Assembly (NCBI RefSeq): GCF_016745395.1
Contig: NZ_JAERVJ010000006.1
Location: 202,764-266,763, forward strand
Length of the DNA: 64,000 nucleotides
Source: Methylocystis sp. Sn-Cys
GTDB lineage: Bacteria > Pseudomonadota > Alphaproteobacteria > Rhizobiales > Beijerinckiaceae
Direction of reading: 5' to 3'
A model generated the notes under the pieces. It had not been told where the DNA came from. It worked only from the letters and a program-made list of their open reading frames with translations, and made no database searches. Shown here in pieces: positions 53,701 to 62,114 of the stretch (position 1 is its first letter; each line of letters begins with the position of its first letter). Made by a program: the position numbers and the translations under genes.

Positions 53701-54030
53701 TCGCGGCTTACGCCCGAGAGCGTAGAACTGCCTTTGCTGGGCGCAATTTGCCCGTCGTTTGCAACTGCCCTTTTCGGCTCATGTGCATGAGCTCGACGCC
53801 GGTGAGCGTTGCTGCGGCCGAGCGAAGGGATTTGAACCCCAGCGCCGGCCACACAACCTGCTTGATTGCTCGGTGGTCCTGTTCGACGATGTTGTTCAGA
53901 TATTTCCTCCGCCGGATCTCGATGCCCACCTCGTTCTCTGCATTGTAGCTCTCGATTGCAGCGTGTTGGCCCCGCTCTTGTCGATCGTGACATTCTTCGG
54001 CGCGCCGTTTTGGCCGATCGCTCGGCGAGA
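53700..54030 (-). mobile_element. IS6-family transposase remnant (copy d)
   Basis: Carries the C-terminal third of the IS6 transposase on the minus strand (EVGIEIRRRKYLNNIVEQDH, RAIKQVVWPALGFKSLRSAA, LTGVELMHMSRKGQLQTTGK) with frame breaks near 53955-53975 (IDKSGANT in another frame) and an aberrant C-terminus. No terminal repeat is visible at the left end. It abuts the 3' end of the TonB receptor gene, so whatever once followed that gene may have been removed. Confidence 0.75.
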
Positions 54031-54097
54031 AAATCTCCATAAAAATACAAAGAGCATCAAGACCATTGGGCGCAATGGAAACCGCCTGTTCGAGCGT

Positions 54098-56650
54098 TCA
54101 CAATTCGCCGCGCAACGTCACCATGAAGTTCCGAGGATCGCCCGGCGTGTTGTAAGTGTTGGCGCCGCCGACGCGCATGTAATATTTCTGGTCGGTTATG
54201 TTGTTGAGATTGAACTGCAGCGTCAGATGGTCGTTGATCTTGTACGATGTCATTGCATTGATGACGGCAAACGCCGGCCCATGTCGGGCCTCGTTCAATG
54301 TATTGATCGCGCCGGACAGGCCGCTCTCCGCTACGACGCCTGCGCCGATCGTCAGCCCTTTCCACTCCCCCTCGAAATCATATTTGCCCCAGATCTTGAA
54401 CATATGGGTCGGATACCACGAACTGATCGGCCGCCCCGGACTATTTTTGTCTACAATGAGCTTCGTTTGCAGATAGGTGTAGCCACCAACGACGTCGAGC
54501 CCTGGCAACGGACTTTGGATGATTGGCAGTTCGATATCCGCAAGAGGCTTACCGGAGAATTCAACTTCGACGCCAGTGGATTCCGCCTTGCCGGCCTGGA
54601 GATAGTAGCCCGGGTTGGCCGGATCCGCGTAAGGACGATTCCGGTCGTTGATCTCGAACCACGCGGCCGAGGCGTTGAGCTTCTTGTTCAGAAACTCGCC
54701 TTTGACGCCGGCTTCGAACTGCCCGCCGACCTGCGGATCGAGTGTGGTTCCGTCAGCTTTCTGGTTCGTTTGCGGAATGAAAATATCCGAGTAGCTGCCA
54801 TAGAAATTGATTTCATCGGTCGCCCGGAAAATGCCGGCAAGATAGGGAGAGAAGCGGTGGTTGGATTTCGCGCCATATGACCAGTTGGCAGGCGCGCTTG
54901 GGAAAACATTGCGGTTCTTGGCAAAGAAATTCGTCAATCGACCGCCGAAGACGAAAGTCAGTGGACCGATTGGCGTCAAGCGAAGTTGGCTATAGGCTCC
55001 ATGCTGCAAGGTTTGATTCTGGCCGCCCGCCGTAAAGGGATTGAGATTTGGACCGATTGCATTCGGCCAAAAGACTGGGATGTTGTTCACATAGACGCGC
55101 GGGGCGCCCTTATATTCATAGGTGAACCGATCATAATTATAGCCGATCGTCAACGTGTTCTTGATCATCGCCCAAGGCAGCGTGCCGGATAGATAGGAGT
55201 CGAGACCCGTACGATGATAATAATACATGTAATGACGGCGCGCATATTGCGCGGTCCAATTGGAAGGATTGACGCCGCTGTTCGGATAGGCGTCCGCGAA
55301 TTCGTAGCCTATGTCGCGTCGATTAAAATTCACCTTTGCGACCCAGTCTTCACCGAACCGATGCTCCAAGCGGATATTTTTGTCCTCCGTGTCCCATTTG
55401 GCTTGAGTCCAATCCGGATAGGGATTCCAGGATCTGGGCACATTCAGGAAATAGGGGCTCGTCCCGCCGAAATAAGAAAGCGCAGCAACTGGTTGCCCGC
55501 TATAGGCGGGGTCACTGGTGCGCTGGCGTGTGTAGGCGACGTTCAGCAGTGTATTGGGGGTGATGTCATATTCGAGCGAGCCATAGCCCAGCCATTTGTC
55601 TTCAGGCTGCGACGGCGTGAAGAAGAAGTGCTTGTCCTGGTGGAGCACCAGCGCACGATAGCGAAAGGTCCGCTCTTCGTTTATCGGACCGGTCACATCG
55701 ATCAACCCGCGATAATTGTCCCACGAACCGGCGGTGAATTCCGTTCTGAGCTTGAATTCGTCCTGCGGCCGTTTTCTCACAATATTGACGATGCCGCCCG
55801 GATTTCCCGCTCCAGATAGCAGACCAGCCGGACCTTTCAACACTTCGATGCGATCGTAGACAGCGAGATCAAGTTGCTGATAGCCGGCAAGACCATCGTA
55901 GGTCGGGACGCCGTCATAAGCGACGCCGAGGGTGTAGCCACGTGAGGCCGGCCATCCTTGCGTGACGTCGTTAGCAATGGTCGAGACTCCGGGCACCCAG
56001 AACATCGCGTCCTGCACAGTGGTGAGCTGCATGTCATTCATCTGTCCCCTCGTCATCACCGAGACAGACTGCGGTATCTCCTTTCTGGGCAGCGGCACCT
56101 TGCCGGCGACCGTCACGAGCGGCGTCGTGTAGGTCCCCGTTCCTTCGGTGATAGCGCCGCGGTCGGCGCTATATGCCTTCTTGTCGTCCGGATTTGTCGC
56201 CTCGACGTCGGTCCGCTTCGTCGCGCCCACGTCAATCGGCGGGAGCGCCTGGAACCCCGCGTCGCTGCGCGCGCCCCTATCGTTCTGCGCGAGAATGATC
56301 GACACCGCCTTTTCGTCCGGCCCCCCGAAGCGATAGGACAGACCGGTTCCCTCGAGCAGCCTGTCGAGCCCTTCGCGCATCGAGAAAGATCCAGAAAGCC
56401 CCGTCGTGCGGAGCATCCGCGTCACGCGCGCATCGTAGAGCAGATGCAGCCCGTTCTTCACGGCGAAGGCGTTCAAAGCCGTCGCCACCAATCCTGCGGG
56501 AATGTCGTAGACCATCACGACGCCGCTGCGCTCTTGCGGCGAGAGGGACGCCTCCGCAGGTGTTCCTCCCAACGCGAAGGCGCCGAAGGTCATTGCCGCA
56601 ATTGTCGAACCCAACGCCGCACCCTCGTAACACAGACCTTTTTTCGTCAT
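54098..56650 (-). CDS. TonB-dependent siderophore receptor with STN domain
   Basis: 850-residue outer-membrane receptor. Signal peptide, STN domain (about 45-95: VVMVYDIPAGLVATALNAFA, SMREGLDRLLEGTGLSYRF), plug (RKEIPQSVSVMTRGQMND, EVLKGPAGLLSGAGNPGGIV, NIVRKRP) and 22-strand barrel ending MVTLRGEL. The STN domain signals to the FecR protein encoded upstream, so synthesis is induced by the transported siderophore. The operon FecI-FecR-receptor is complete. Part of its N-terminal region is duplicated at 34636-34953. Confidence 0.95.
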   Translation of the reverse strand: MTKKGLCYEGAALGSTIAAMTFGAFALGGTPAEASLSPQERSGVVMVYDIPAGLVATALNAFAVKNGLHLLYDARVTRMLRTTGLSGSFSMREGLDRLLEGTGLSYRFGGPDEKAVSIILAQNDRGARSDAGFQALPPIDVGATKRTDVEATNPDDKKAYSADRGAITEGTGTYTTPLVTVAGKVPLPRKEIPQSVSVMTRGQMNDMQLTTVQDAMFWVPGVSTIANDVTQGWPASRGYTLGVAYDGVPTYDGLAGYQQLDLAVYDRIEVLKGPAGLLSGAGNPGGIVNIVRKRPQDEFKLRTEFTAGSWDNYRGLIDVTGPINEERTFRYRALVLHQDKHFFFTPSQPEDKWLGYGSLEYDITPNTLLNVAYTRQRTSDPAYSGQPVAALSYFGGTSPYFLNVPRSWNPYPDWTQAKWDTEDKNIRLEHRFGEDWVAKVNFNRRDIGYEFADAYPNSGVNPSNWTAQYARRHYMYYYHRTGLDSYLSGTLPWAMIKNTLTIGYNYDRFTYEYKGAPRVYVNNIPVFWPNAIGPNLNPFTAGGQNQTLQHGAYSQLRLTPIGPLTFVFGGRLTNFFAKNRNVFPSAPANWSYGAKSNHRFSPYLAGIFRATDEINFYGSYSDIFIPQTNQKADGTTLDPQVGGQFEAGVKGEFLNKKLNASAAWFEINDRNRPYADPANPGYYLQAGKAESTGVEVEFSGKPLADIELPIIQSPLPGLDVVGGYTYLQTKLIVDKNSPGRPISSWYPTHMFKIWGKYDFEGEWKGLTIGAGVVAESGLSGAINTLNEARHGPAFAVINAMTSYKINDHLTLQFNLNNITDQKYYMRVGGANTYNTPGDPRNFMVTLRGEL

Positions 56651-56768
56651 CGCCGCTTTCCACCGAATGTGCCCGGGCCGTCTCCGCCCGTGACCAACTC
56701 GACGCTCTCATGACGATTTCGGAATGTGGGTTGATAAAAAAGATTCGGGCAGCTCTTGGCCCGGAGCG

Positions 56769-57713
56769 TCACTCGGTTAGAAAAATCAGGTAATTCGTGA
56801 GATGGATCGCGCGCAGGCCGAGGAAAAATTCGATCTCGCGCAGCGTCGTGAGCGGCTCGGCGGTCGAGAAGACGCCGCTCACCCGTCGCGCGCAGGTCGA
56901 GGCGCGCAGGCAAAAGACATATCCATGGCGATAGCGGCCGAGGATCGTGAGCGCCTCGCCGAGCGAACGGTCCTCGACGACGAGCGCGCCGCGCCGCCAA
57001 GCTGCGACATTCTCGGCGGCGACGCTCACGGGCGTCCGCGCCGGCGTATTCGCTTCGTATGAGGTCTCCTGTCTCGTCTCGACGATCAGCCGCTCGCCGC
57101 CGCTCGCGACCGCCACCGCATGCTCGCTCACAGCGACGCGCGCGCCATTTTTCTGGAGCGCAACGTCGAAGGCGGTGCCGAGCGCCGTGACCGTGCCGCC
57201 CGCCGCCTCCACGACAAAGGGACGCGAGGCGATGGGCGCGACCTCGAACCAGGCCTCTCCCGAGAGCAGCGTCACGCGCCGCAATCCCGTCTCGAAGCGC
57301 ACGGCGATCGCCGAATCGGAATCGAGCTCGACACGCGAGCCATCGGTGAGCGTCACCATCCTGCGTTCCCCGACGCCGGTAGAATAATCAGCCGGATGAC
57401 GGTTCGCGAATTCGGCGTGCCAACCGAAAAAAGCGAGAGAAGCGGCGAGTGCAACGCTGGCCGCAGCCCACCAGGTCCGTCGCACGCCGTGTGCCTGACG
57501 GCGGCGGGCGCGCCGCAGCCCCTGCGCCTCCGAGAACATTTCAGTAATGTCCGCATAGGCCTGAGCATTAGCAGGATCGGCTGCGAGCCAAGCCTCAAAG
57601 GCAATACGGCGCTCGCCGTCTATGTCGCCGGCCTTTTCCTGCAACCACCATTCGATCGCAGCGTCATGGCCGTCGTCACGATCGGGGGCGTCGTCGTCCA
57701 CTCTCTTCATCAT
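56769..57713 (-). CDS. FecR-family anti-sigma/sensor protein
   Basis: 314 residues. N-terminal cytoplasmic FecR_N segment (AAIEWWLQEKAGDIDGERRI, AFEAWLAADPANAQAYADI), one transmembrane helix (TWWAAASVALAASLAFFGWH), then the FecR periplasmic domain (YSTGVGERRMVTLTDGSRVE, LDSDSAIAV, VEAAGGTVTALGTAFDVALQ). It passes the receptor signal to the ECF sigma factor. Several starts are possible (57797, 57752, 57713); 57713 has an AGGGGA site. Between sigma gene and receptor gene, same strand. Confidence 0.9.
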   Translation of the reverse strand: MMKRVDDDAPDRDDGHDAAIEWWLQEKAGDIDGERRIAFEAWLAADPANAQAYADITEMFSEAQGLRRARRRQAHGVRRTWWAAASVALAASLAFFGWHAEFANRHPADYSTGVGERRMVTLTDGSRVELDSDSAIAVRFETGLRRVTLLSGEAWFEVAPIASRPFVVEAAGGTVTALGTAFDVALQKNGARVAVSEHAVAVASGGERLIVETRQETSYEANTPARTPVSVAAENVAAWRRGALVVEDRSLGEALTILGRYRHGYVFCLRASTCARRVSGVFSTAEPLTTLREIEFFLGLRAIHLTNYLIFLTE

Positions 57714-57804
57714 GCCGACGTCGTCCCCTGCTCTCGGACAATCTCCGCCCATCGCCCGATACGACGCGCGGACGCGAAAAAAGGAAGGTCGAACCATAAA
57801 TCTG

Positions 57805-58305
57805 TCATCTGATCGCCGCCCAGCAACGCTGCATGGCTATCCTCATATGTTGCCGCACCATGCGCTCCGTGACGCCCAGCCGCCTCGCAATCTCCGGGAG
57901 CGGCATATCCTCGAAGGCGCAGAGTTCGAAGACCTCGCGGCAGCGTGGCGGCAGGGCCTCAATCGCCGAGGCGAGACGCTGCGCCCGCCGGTCACGATCA
58001 ACGATCTCGTCCTGGGGCGCGTCCCAGCTCGGCGGCTCGCCGAGGATTCGGTCGAAGCTCAGATATTTTGCTTCCGTCCTGCGGCGGCGCCCGTAGTCGC
58101 GAGTCAGATTTGCCGCGATCCTCTGCAGAAAGGCCGGCGGATCGGCGACGTCGTCGAACCGATCGTGGCGCAGCGCACGCACGAAAGTCTCCTGCAACAA
58201 GTCGTGAGCGGCCTCGGAGCCGACGCGACGCACCAGATAGGCCGTTAGCGCGCGTCTGTTACGCACGAACAACTCGTGAATAAGATGGGATTTCTTTTCC
58301 GACAT
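57805..58305 (-). CDS. ECF sigma factor (FecI family)
   Basis: 166 residues. Region 2 (AAHDLLQETFVRALRHDRFD) and region 4 (LPPRCREVFELCAFEDMPLP, EIARRLGVTERMVRQHMRIA) of a FecI-type ECF sigma factor. It is held by the FecR protein and, when siderophore binds the receptor, directs transcription of the receptor gene. First gene of the iron-uptake operon. Confidence 0.93.
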   Translation of the reverse strand: MSEKKSHLIHELFVRNRRALTAYLVRRVGSEAAHDLLQETFVRALRHDRFDDVADPPAFLQRIAANLTRDYGRRRRTEAKYLSFDRILGEPPSWDAPQDEIVDRDRRAQRLASAIEALPPRCREVFELCAFEDMPLPEIARRLGVTERMVRQHMRIAMQRCWAAIR

Positions 58306-58389
58306 ACGCCGCCGCCTGCAGCGGTCATCGACATCTGCTCGAGGCGGATATCGAGACCAGCAAAGAGATCAATAGAGTCGAGAGCTCAA

Positions 58390-58803
58390 TCAGGCGGTCG
58401 GCGGTGGCGCACGGGACGAAAAGACGCGCGACCCGCCGGTCCCCTCCGGCGGCGGCAGGCGGTTGCGGAAGAAAACCGGCTCGCCGGAGGAGCGCGGATA
58501 GAGGAAGGCGATCACATAATGCAGAAACGCTACCGGATCGGCGTCGGCCGCGTCATGCTGCGGGCAAATCCGGCACAAGACGCAATGGCCATGGCCGTCG
58601 GCATGGTCCCGCGGGGCGCGATCGCCGGAAGGCGCGCTGCAATCCTGTCCCGCTGCCGCGACGGCGACATCCGCCGAGCCGAAGCGCGAAGCATGCGCCT
58701 CCACCACAACGGTAAGGAAGAGCTGCAGGAGCAGCAGCCAAGCCGCGGCGCCCGCAGCGAGCGCGCTTCTTAGCCGGCCGTGATGCGCCCAAAACGAAGC
58801 CAT
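58390..58803 (-). CDS. DUF2946-like membrane protein
   Basis: 137 residues with one N-terminal hydrophobic helix (GAAAWLLLLQLFLTVVVEAH) and a histidine/cysteine-rich segment (DHADGHGHCVLCRICPQHDA) that could bind metal; the CxxC-P-H arrangement is typical of DUF2946 proteins found next to TonB receptors and metal genes. It lies 84 bp upstream of the sigma gene on the same strand. A transposon has inserted 51 bp upstream of its start, probably replacing its promoter. Confidence 0.65.
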   Translation of the reverse strand: MASFWAHHGRLRSALAAGAAAWLLLLQLFLTVVVEAHASRFGSADVAVAAAGQDCSAPSGDRAPRDHADGHGHCVLCRICPQHDAADADPVAFLHYVIAFLYPRSSGEPVFFRNRLPPPEGTGGSRVFSSRAPPPTA

Positions 58804-58854
58804 ACCGCCAGTGGAAACAGGCACGAGCTCGACCGTCAAGGGGGCATCGCAGAA

Positions 58855-58876
58855 GGTAGTGTCCTAATTTGAATTT
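58855..58876 (+). repeat. left terminal inverted repeat of the transposon
   Basis: 22 bp, perfect match to the complement of 62115-62136. The 8 bp outside (TCGCAGAA, 58847-58854) are repeated after the right end. Confidence 0.95.
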
Positions 58877-58905
58877 CGGCCCCGGAAATCCGGGGCCGTC
58901 CTTTT

Positions 58906-59733
58906 TCAGTCCTTCGTGGTCGCCTCGACCAAATCGACCATGGACCAGAGCCGGCTATCGACGCCCGCTGCCATGGCGGGGGTAACACGAAGCGTCTTAT
59001 GGACGCGGACAAAGTTATAATGCGCGAAGTGGAGCGCTACTGCCGCGTTCAGGTTCTCGACCTTCTTTGAGAAGGCGTTTGTGAGGCGGGTAAAGCGGCG
59101 CATCGACATACGCATGGTCAAATTCTGGCGCTCGATAAGGCTCGTCGAGATATGAGCGCGATCAGGGCCGCCAACGACGGTCTTGCGCTCAACATGCGTC
59201 ACGCTCGGCGGGCTGTAGCGGCCCGCGCCGGCAGGCTCAGCGTCGTAAAATTTAACCGCCTGCCCGTAGTCGACCTCACAACCAAAAGCTTGCTCAACCG
59301 CATCCACATAGGCCGCGAGAGCGTCCGTCGAAAGCTGGACCCGGTTCGAGAGGCGCGAGGCCACGTCGTTCATGAACTTGGTGGCGGTCGGAAGGTCGCG
59401 CTTGCCGATAAGGAACGAAGGGACAAGCTTCGTATCCGCGTCCATGGCCACGAAGGTCCATTGATCGCCAACGCGGGACTTGTCGTCATCCTTCGTGACT
59501 TGCTTCTGCTTCTTGGCGACATACGCCCAGATTTCATCGCATTGCAGGCGCTGGCACGAAAGGTCGCGCATTTGCTCGTCCAGAAGCCTCTTGGAGCCTT
59601 CGCCGACTTCGACCAGCAGCCGCATGACTGTATCGCGATGCGTCCCAGTCATGCGCTCGATTGAGCGGATGGAGTTGCCCTCGACAAGGGCGGAAATGAT
59701 CTGAGTGCGGCGTTCAAGAGACAGGCGGTTCAT
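58906..59733 (-). CDS. IS1-like transposase
   Basis: 275-residue DDE transposase of the IS1-like type: N-terminal zinc-finger-like/HTH region (MNRLSLERRTQIISALVEGN, SIRSIERMTGTHRDTVMRLL), then a catalytic core with LQCDEIWAYVAKKQ (first D), VAMDADTKLVPSFLIGKR, LSTDALAAYVDAV (second D) and a C-terminal ERQNLTMRMSMRRFTRLTNA with FAHYNFVRVHKTL. It is encoded by one frame, without the frameshift of classical IS1. The likely start is 59733. A divergent promoter with nested repeats lies upstream. Confidence 0.88.
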   Translation of the reverse strand: MNRLSLERRTQIISALVEGNSIRSIERMTGTHRDTVMRLLVEVGEGSKRLLDEQMRDLSCQRLQCDEIWAYVAKKQKQVTKDDDKSRVGDQWTFVAMDADTKLVPSFLIGKRDLPTATKFMNDVASRLSNRVQLSTDALAAYVDAVEQAFGCEVDYGQAVKFYDAEPAGAGRYSPPSVTHVERKTVVGGPDRAHISTSLIERQNLTMRMSMRRFTRLTNAFSKKVENLNAAVALHFAHYNFVRVHKTLRVTPAMAAGVDSRLWSMVDLVEATTKD

Positions 59734-59756
59734 GGAAGTAGCCCTTGCAATTGATG

Positions 59757-59808
59757 TTGTATGCAGTATGATTGACAAATCTAAGCCTGTCAAGTCTGGT
59801 GCATACAA
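59757..59808. promoter_or_regulatory. divergent promoter with nested inverted repeats
   Basis: TTGTATGCA (59757-59765) and TGCATACAA (59800-59808) form a perfect 9-bp inverted repeat; inside, TTGACA (59772-59777) and TGTCAA (59788-59793) form another. The inner pair are -35 boxes pointing both ways; on the minus strand a CATACT -10 box (59770-59765) follows 17 bp after TTGACA, giving a good transposase promoter. The outer repeat is a likely operator for the adjacent HTH protein. Confidence 0.6.
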
Positions 59809-60060
59809 ATGGACTTCAAAAATGCTACGGATCAGCTTTTTTTAAAGGTCGATCATTCCGACCTTGCCGATGCCCTTGGCGTGTCCGTTGCGCTTATTCG
59901 TCAGGCGAGATTGGACAGTGGCGCAAAAGCTCATCGCGCGCCGCCGAAAGGCTGGGAGAAAGCCGTCCTCACATTGGCGGAAAAGGAAATCGAACATTTC
60001 CAACGGCTCGCCGAGAACCTCCGGGCGATCGCAACAGATGACAGAGCCTCGCGCACATGA
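59809..60060 (+). CDS. small HTH protein (CII/Cro-like), transposon passenger 1
   Basis: 83 residues. LADALGVSVALIRQARLDSG is a helix-turn-helix-like segment; the rest is helical (WEKAVLTLAEKEIEHFQRLA). No ribosome site is obvious because the start directly follows the operator repeat, so the message may be leaderless. It overlaps the next gene (ATGA). Likely a regulator of the divergent promoter; inference. Confidence 0.6.
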   Translation: MDFKNATDQLFLKVDHSDLADALGVSVALIRQARLDSGAKAHRAPPKGWEKAVLTLAEKEIEHFQRLAENLRAIATDDRASRT

Positions 60061-61676
60061 AGAACAATCAAACAACATCTAGCGTGTCGAGCAAGGCTCG
60101 ACATACTGCATATAGGCCGTCTACTCAGCTTGATCTTTTTGCCGATCAGATAATCCCGTCTGGAGAGAACGTCTCTCTTTGGACGCCTCGAGACATATGG
60201 GTGCGAGCCAATCAGCGCCTCTTAGAGATGTTTTCTGAGGACCGCCGCGTTGAAAGGAAGCGCTCTGATAAAATCCAGTTTGACGCTCTTGCGACGTATT
60301 TTAGCGCCTTCTCGAATACCCCCGATGGCGGGATGATAGTTTTTGGTCAGCAGGACAACGGCGAAATAACAGGATGCGGCAATCTTAGCGTCGACATATT
60401 GAACCGCATAGAGTCATGCCATCTAAACCTTTGCCCTCTCGCAAAGCCTGAATTCAAACGCATCCCGGTCGTAGTGCATGGGCGTCACGATTTTTGTTTA
60501 ACTATATTTGTCCCGTATATTGGTGTTCTTGTTGAAACGAACAAAGGGGAGGCGTGGGTAAGATACGGCGAAGATCGCCATAAAATGAGCGATGAAGAAA
60601 AGCGTGATTTTCGGTCGACGCGGAGAGAGCTATCTTTCGAGCTCGGCGAAGCGATTCAGAAATACCCATCTGATTTTGATTTGAGAATCATCCAAGATTT
60701 TTGTGACTCGTTCCGAGGACGCGAGCAAAAGCACACCTGGACGAACAATGAAATACTTTCAGATAGGCACCTAATCAGGCGTGACGAAGATAAATTCGTC
60801 GCGCTAAATTCTCTTGTATTGCTTGCTGCAAAAGACCCTGGGCTGACGATACCTGGCTGCCGCGTCCGTATCCAGAAGTTTGCGGGTGAAGACGAAGGTT
60901 CGGGGGAAACGTACGCGAGAAGAAAGGAAAAGACTATCGAGGGAAACCTTGTGAAAATAATAAAAGAGGCAGACGGCGCAATTAGCGAGTTGATTGATGA
61001 CGTAACGTGGCTAAACACAGATGGTAAGTTTATCACTACTCCAGAATATCCAAGGTGGGCATGGTTTGAGGCGCTCGTTAACGCGTGCGTTCATCGTTCT
61101 TACGAATTCAGCGGCACAGAAATATTCGTAAAGATTTTCTCGGACAGGATGGAGATTGAAAGCCCAGGTGGGTTTGTGCCGCCTGTCAATGAGAAAACAA
61201 TCTACAGCGTAAGGTCTTCTCGGAACTGGCATTTGATGGATGCGCTGCGTTTTCTTGGCTACGTTCATATGTCTCGCGAGGGGACAAGGCGCATGAGAGA
61301 GTCAATGGCTGAGTGGGGCCTCCCAGAACCCTCGTTCAAACAAGAGGCTATCCACGGAGTGGTTGTAAAGGTCACACTCAGAAATGACCATCTATCCCGA
61401 AAGAGGTCGACTGATAGGGATGTCGCTCTGTATTTTGGCGTAGAAACATGGAAGCTTCTTGAAGAGCACGAAATAAAAATTGCAGCCTACGCTTATAGGA
61501 ATGGACAGATACAGGTTTCTGAAGCTCAGCGCGTGACTGGTAGGTCATGGGGGACAAGTAAAAAAGACCTAAACAGGCTTGTGAAAAAGGGAGTTCTAAT
61601 ATTTGAGCCTGGGAAATTTATTCGAGACCCTAAAGCCGCGTACAAATTAAAGGGCAAGGAAGAGGATAATGAATAA
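60057..61676 (+). CDS. AlbA/Schlafen-type ATP-binding protein, transposon passenger 2
   Basis: 539 residues. An N-terminal AlbA_2 (Schlafen-like, PF04326) domain at about 50-160 (LATYFSAFSNTPDGGMIVFG, ITGCGNLSVDILNRIES) is followed by a HATPase_c_4-like part (RWAWFEALVNACVHRSYEFS, GTEIFVKIFSDRMEIESPGG, NWHLMDALRFLGYVHMSREG) and a C-terminal winged-helix segment (VTGRSWGTSKKDLNRLVKKG). Proteins of this kind act as ATP-dependent regulators or defence effectors. Markedly AT-rich relative to the host. Starts inside the stop codon of passenger 1. Confidence 0.8.
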   Translation: MKNNQTTSSVSSKARHTAYRPSTQLDLFADQIIPSGENVSLWTPRDIWVRANQRLLEMFSEDRRVERKRSDKIQFDALATYFSAFSNTPDGGMIVFGQQDNGEITGCGNLSVDILNRIESCHLNLCPLAKPEFKRIPVVVHGRHDFCLTIFVPYIGVLVETNKGEAWVRYGEDRHKMSDEEKRDFRSTRRELSFELGEAIQKYPSDFDLRIIQDFCDSFRGREQKHTWTNNEILSDRHLIRRDEDKFVALNSLVLLAAKDPGLTIPGCRVRIQKFAGEDEGSGETYARRKEKTIEGNLVKIIKEADGAISELIDDVTWLNTDGKFITTPEYPRWAWFEALVNACVHRSYEFSGTEIFVKIFSDRMEIESPGGFVPPVNEKTIYSVRSSRNWHLMDALRFLGYVHMSREGTRRMRESMAEWGLPEPSFKQEAIHGVVVKVTLRNDHLSRKRSTDRDVALYFGVETWKLLEEHEIKIAAYAYRNGQIQVSEAQRVTGRSWGTSKKDLNRLVKKGVLIFEPGKFIRDPKAAYKLKGKEEDNE

Positions 61677-61968
61677 CAGCCTTGCGGATTTATTAGCGGC
61701 GGTGGAAAGCCAGCATGGCGGGATTGCAACGCACGTCGAGTCCGTCCCCGTGAAGGAAACTTTCCAAGGCCAGACGGTCTGGGAAGGCGTGGTTGAGGTT
61801 TTCGACCTAGAGGGCTGTCCCAACGCTACACGCGCCTATGCGTGGTCGTCACCTATTGAGGGAAGCGACAAGCGCCGGTTCTACGCCGTGCTACACCTAG
61901 GCGGGATACGGTCGCCACAGGATGCGGTAAGGGCGGCGATTGTGGCGGAAGCAAAGTCCGGGCGTTGA
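61669..61968 (+). CDS. 99-residue protein of unknown function, transposon passenger 3
   Basis: Overlaps the ATPase gene by 8 bp. The chain (VWEGVVEVFDLEGCPNATRA, YAWSSPIEGSDKRRFYAVLH) looks like a small globular alpha/beta protein, similar in style to short proteins that accompany phage or plasmid modules. No family recognised. Base composition is closer to the host than that of passenger 2. Confidence 0.6.
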   Translation: MNNSLADLLAAVESQHGGIATHVESVPVKETFQGQTVWEGVVEVFDLEGCPNATRAYAWSSPIEGSDKRRFYAVLHLGGIRSPQDAVRAAIVAEAKSGR

Positions 61969-61970
61969 CA

Positions 61971-62044
61971 CAGGGCGCGGGGGATTCGAACCCCCAACAA
62001 CCCTGTTGGCAACAGGGCGCCTCTGCCAGTTGGGCTAGCGCCGC
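61971..62044 (-). tRNA. tRNA-Gly(GCC)-like gene inside the transposon
   Basis: The 74-nt minus-strand sequence folds as a cloverleaf: D-stem GCC/GGC with GG in the loop, anticodon stem CCCTG/CAGGG with loop TTGCCAA (anticodon GCC), T-stem GGGGG/CCCCC with loop TTCGAAT, conserved T8, A14, T33. The acceptor stem has five good pairs; pair 2-71 is C-C and 1-72 is G-T, so it may be partly decayed or a tRNA-like element. A GTGACCGAA/TTCGGTCAC hairpin lies just upstream (62050-62073). Confidence 0.7.
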
Positions 62045-62114
62045 ATAGTGTGACCGAACCGCAATTCGGTCACTGGTGCTCCGAGTTGGAGCGGACCTTA
62101 CCACAGCCGCGCTC

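Noticed and set aside
53759..54880. 373-codon plus-strand frame over the IS6 remnant and the receptor gene
   Set aside because: Crosses two unrelated minus-strand features, so it cannot be a single real gene.
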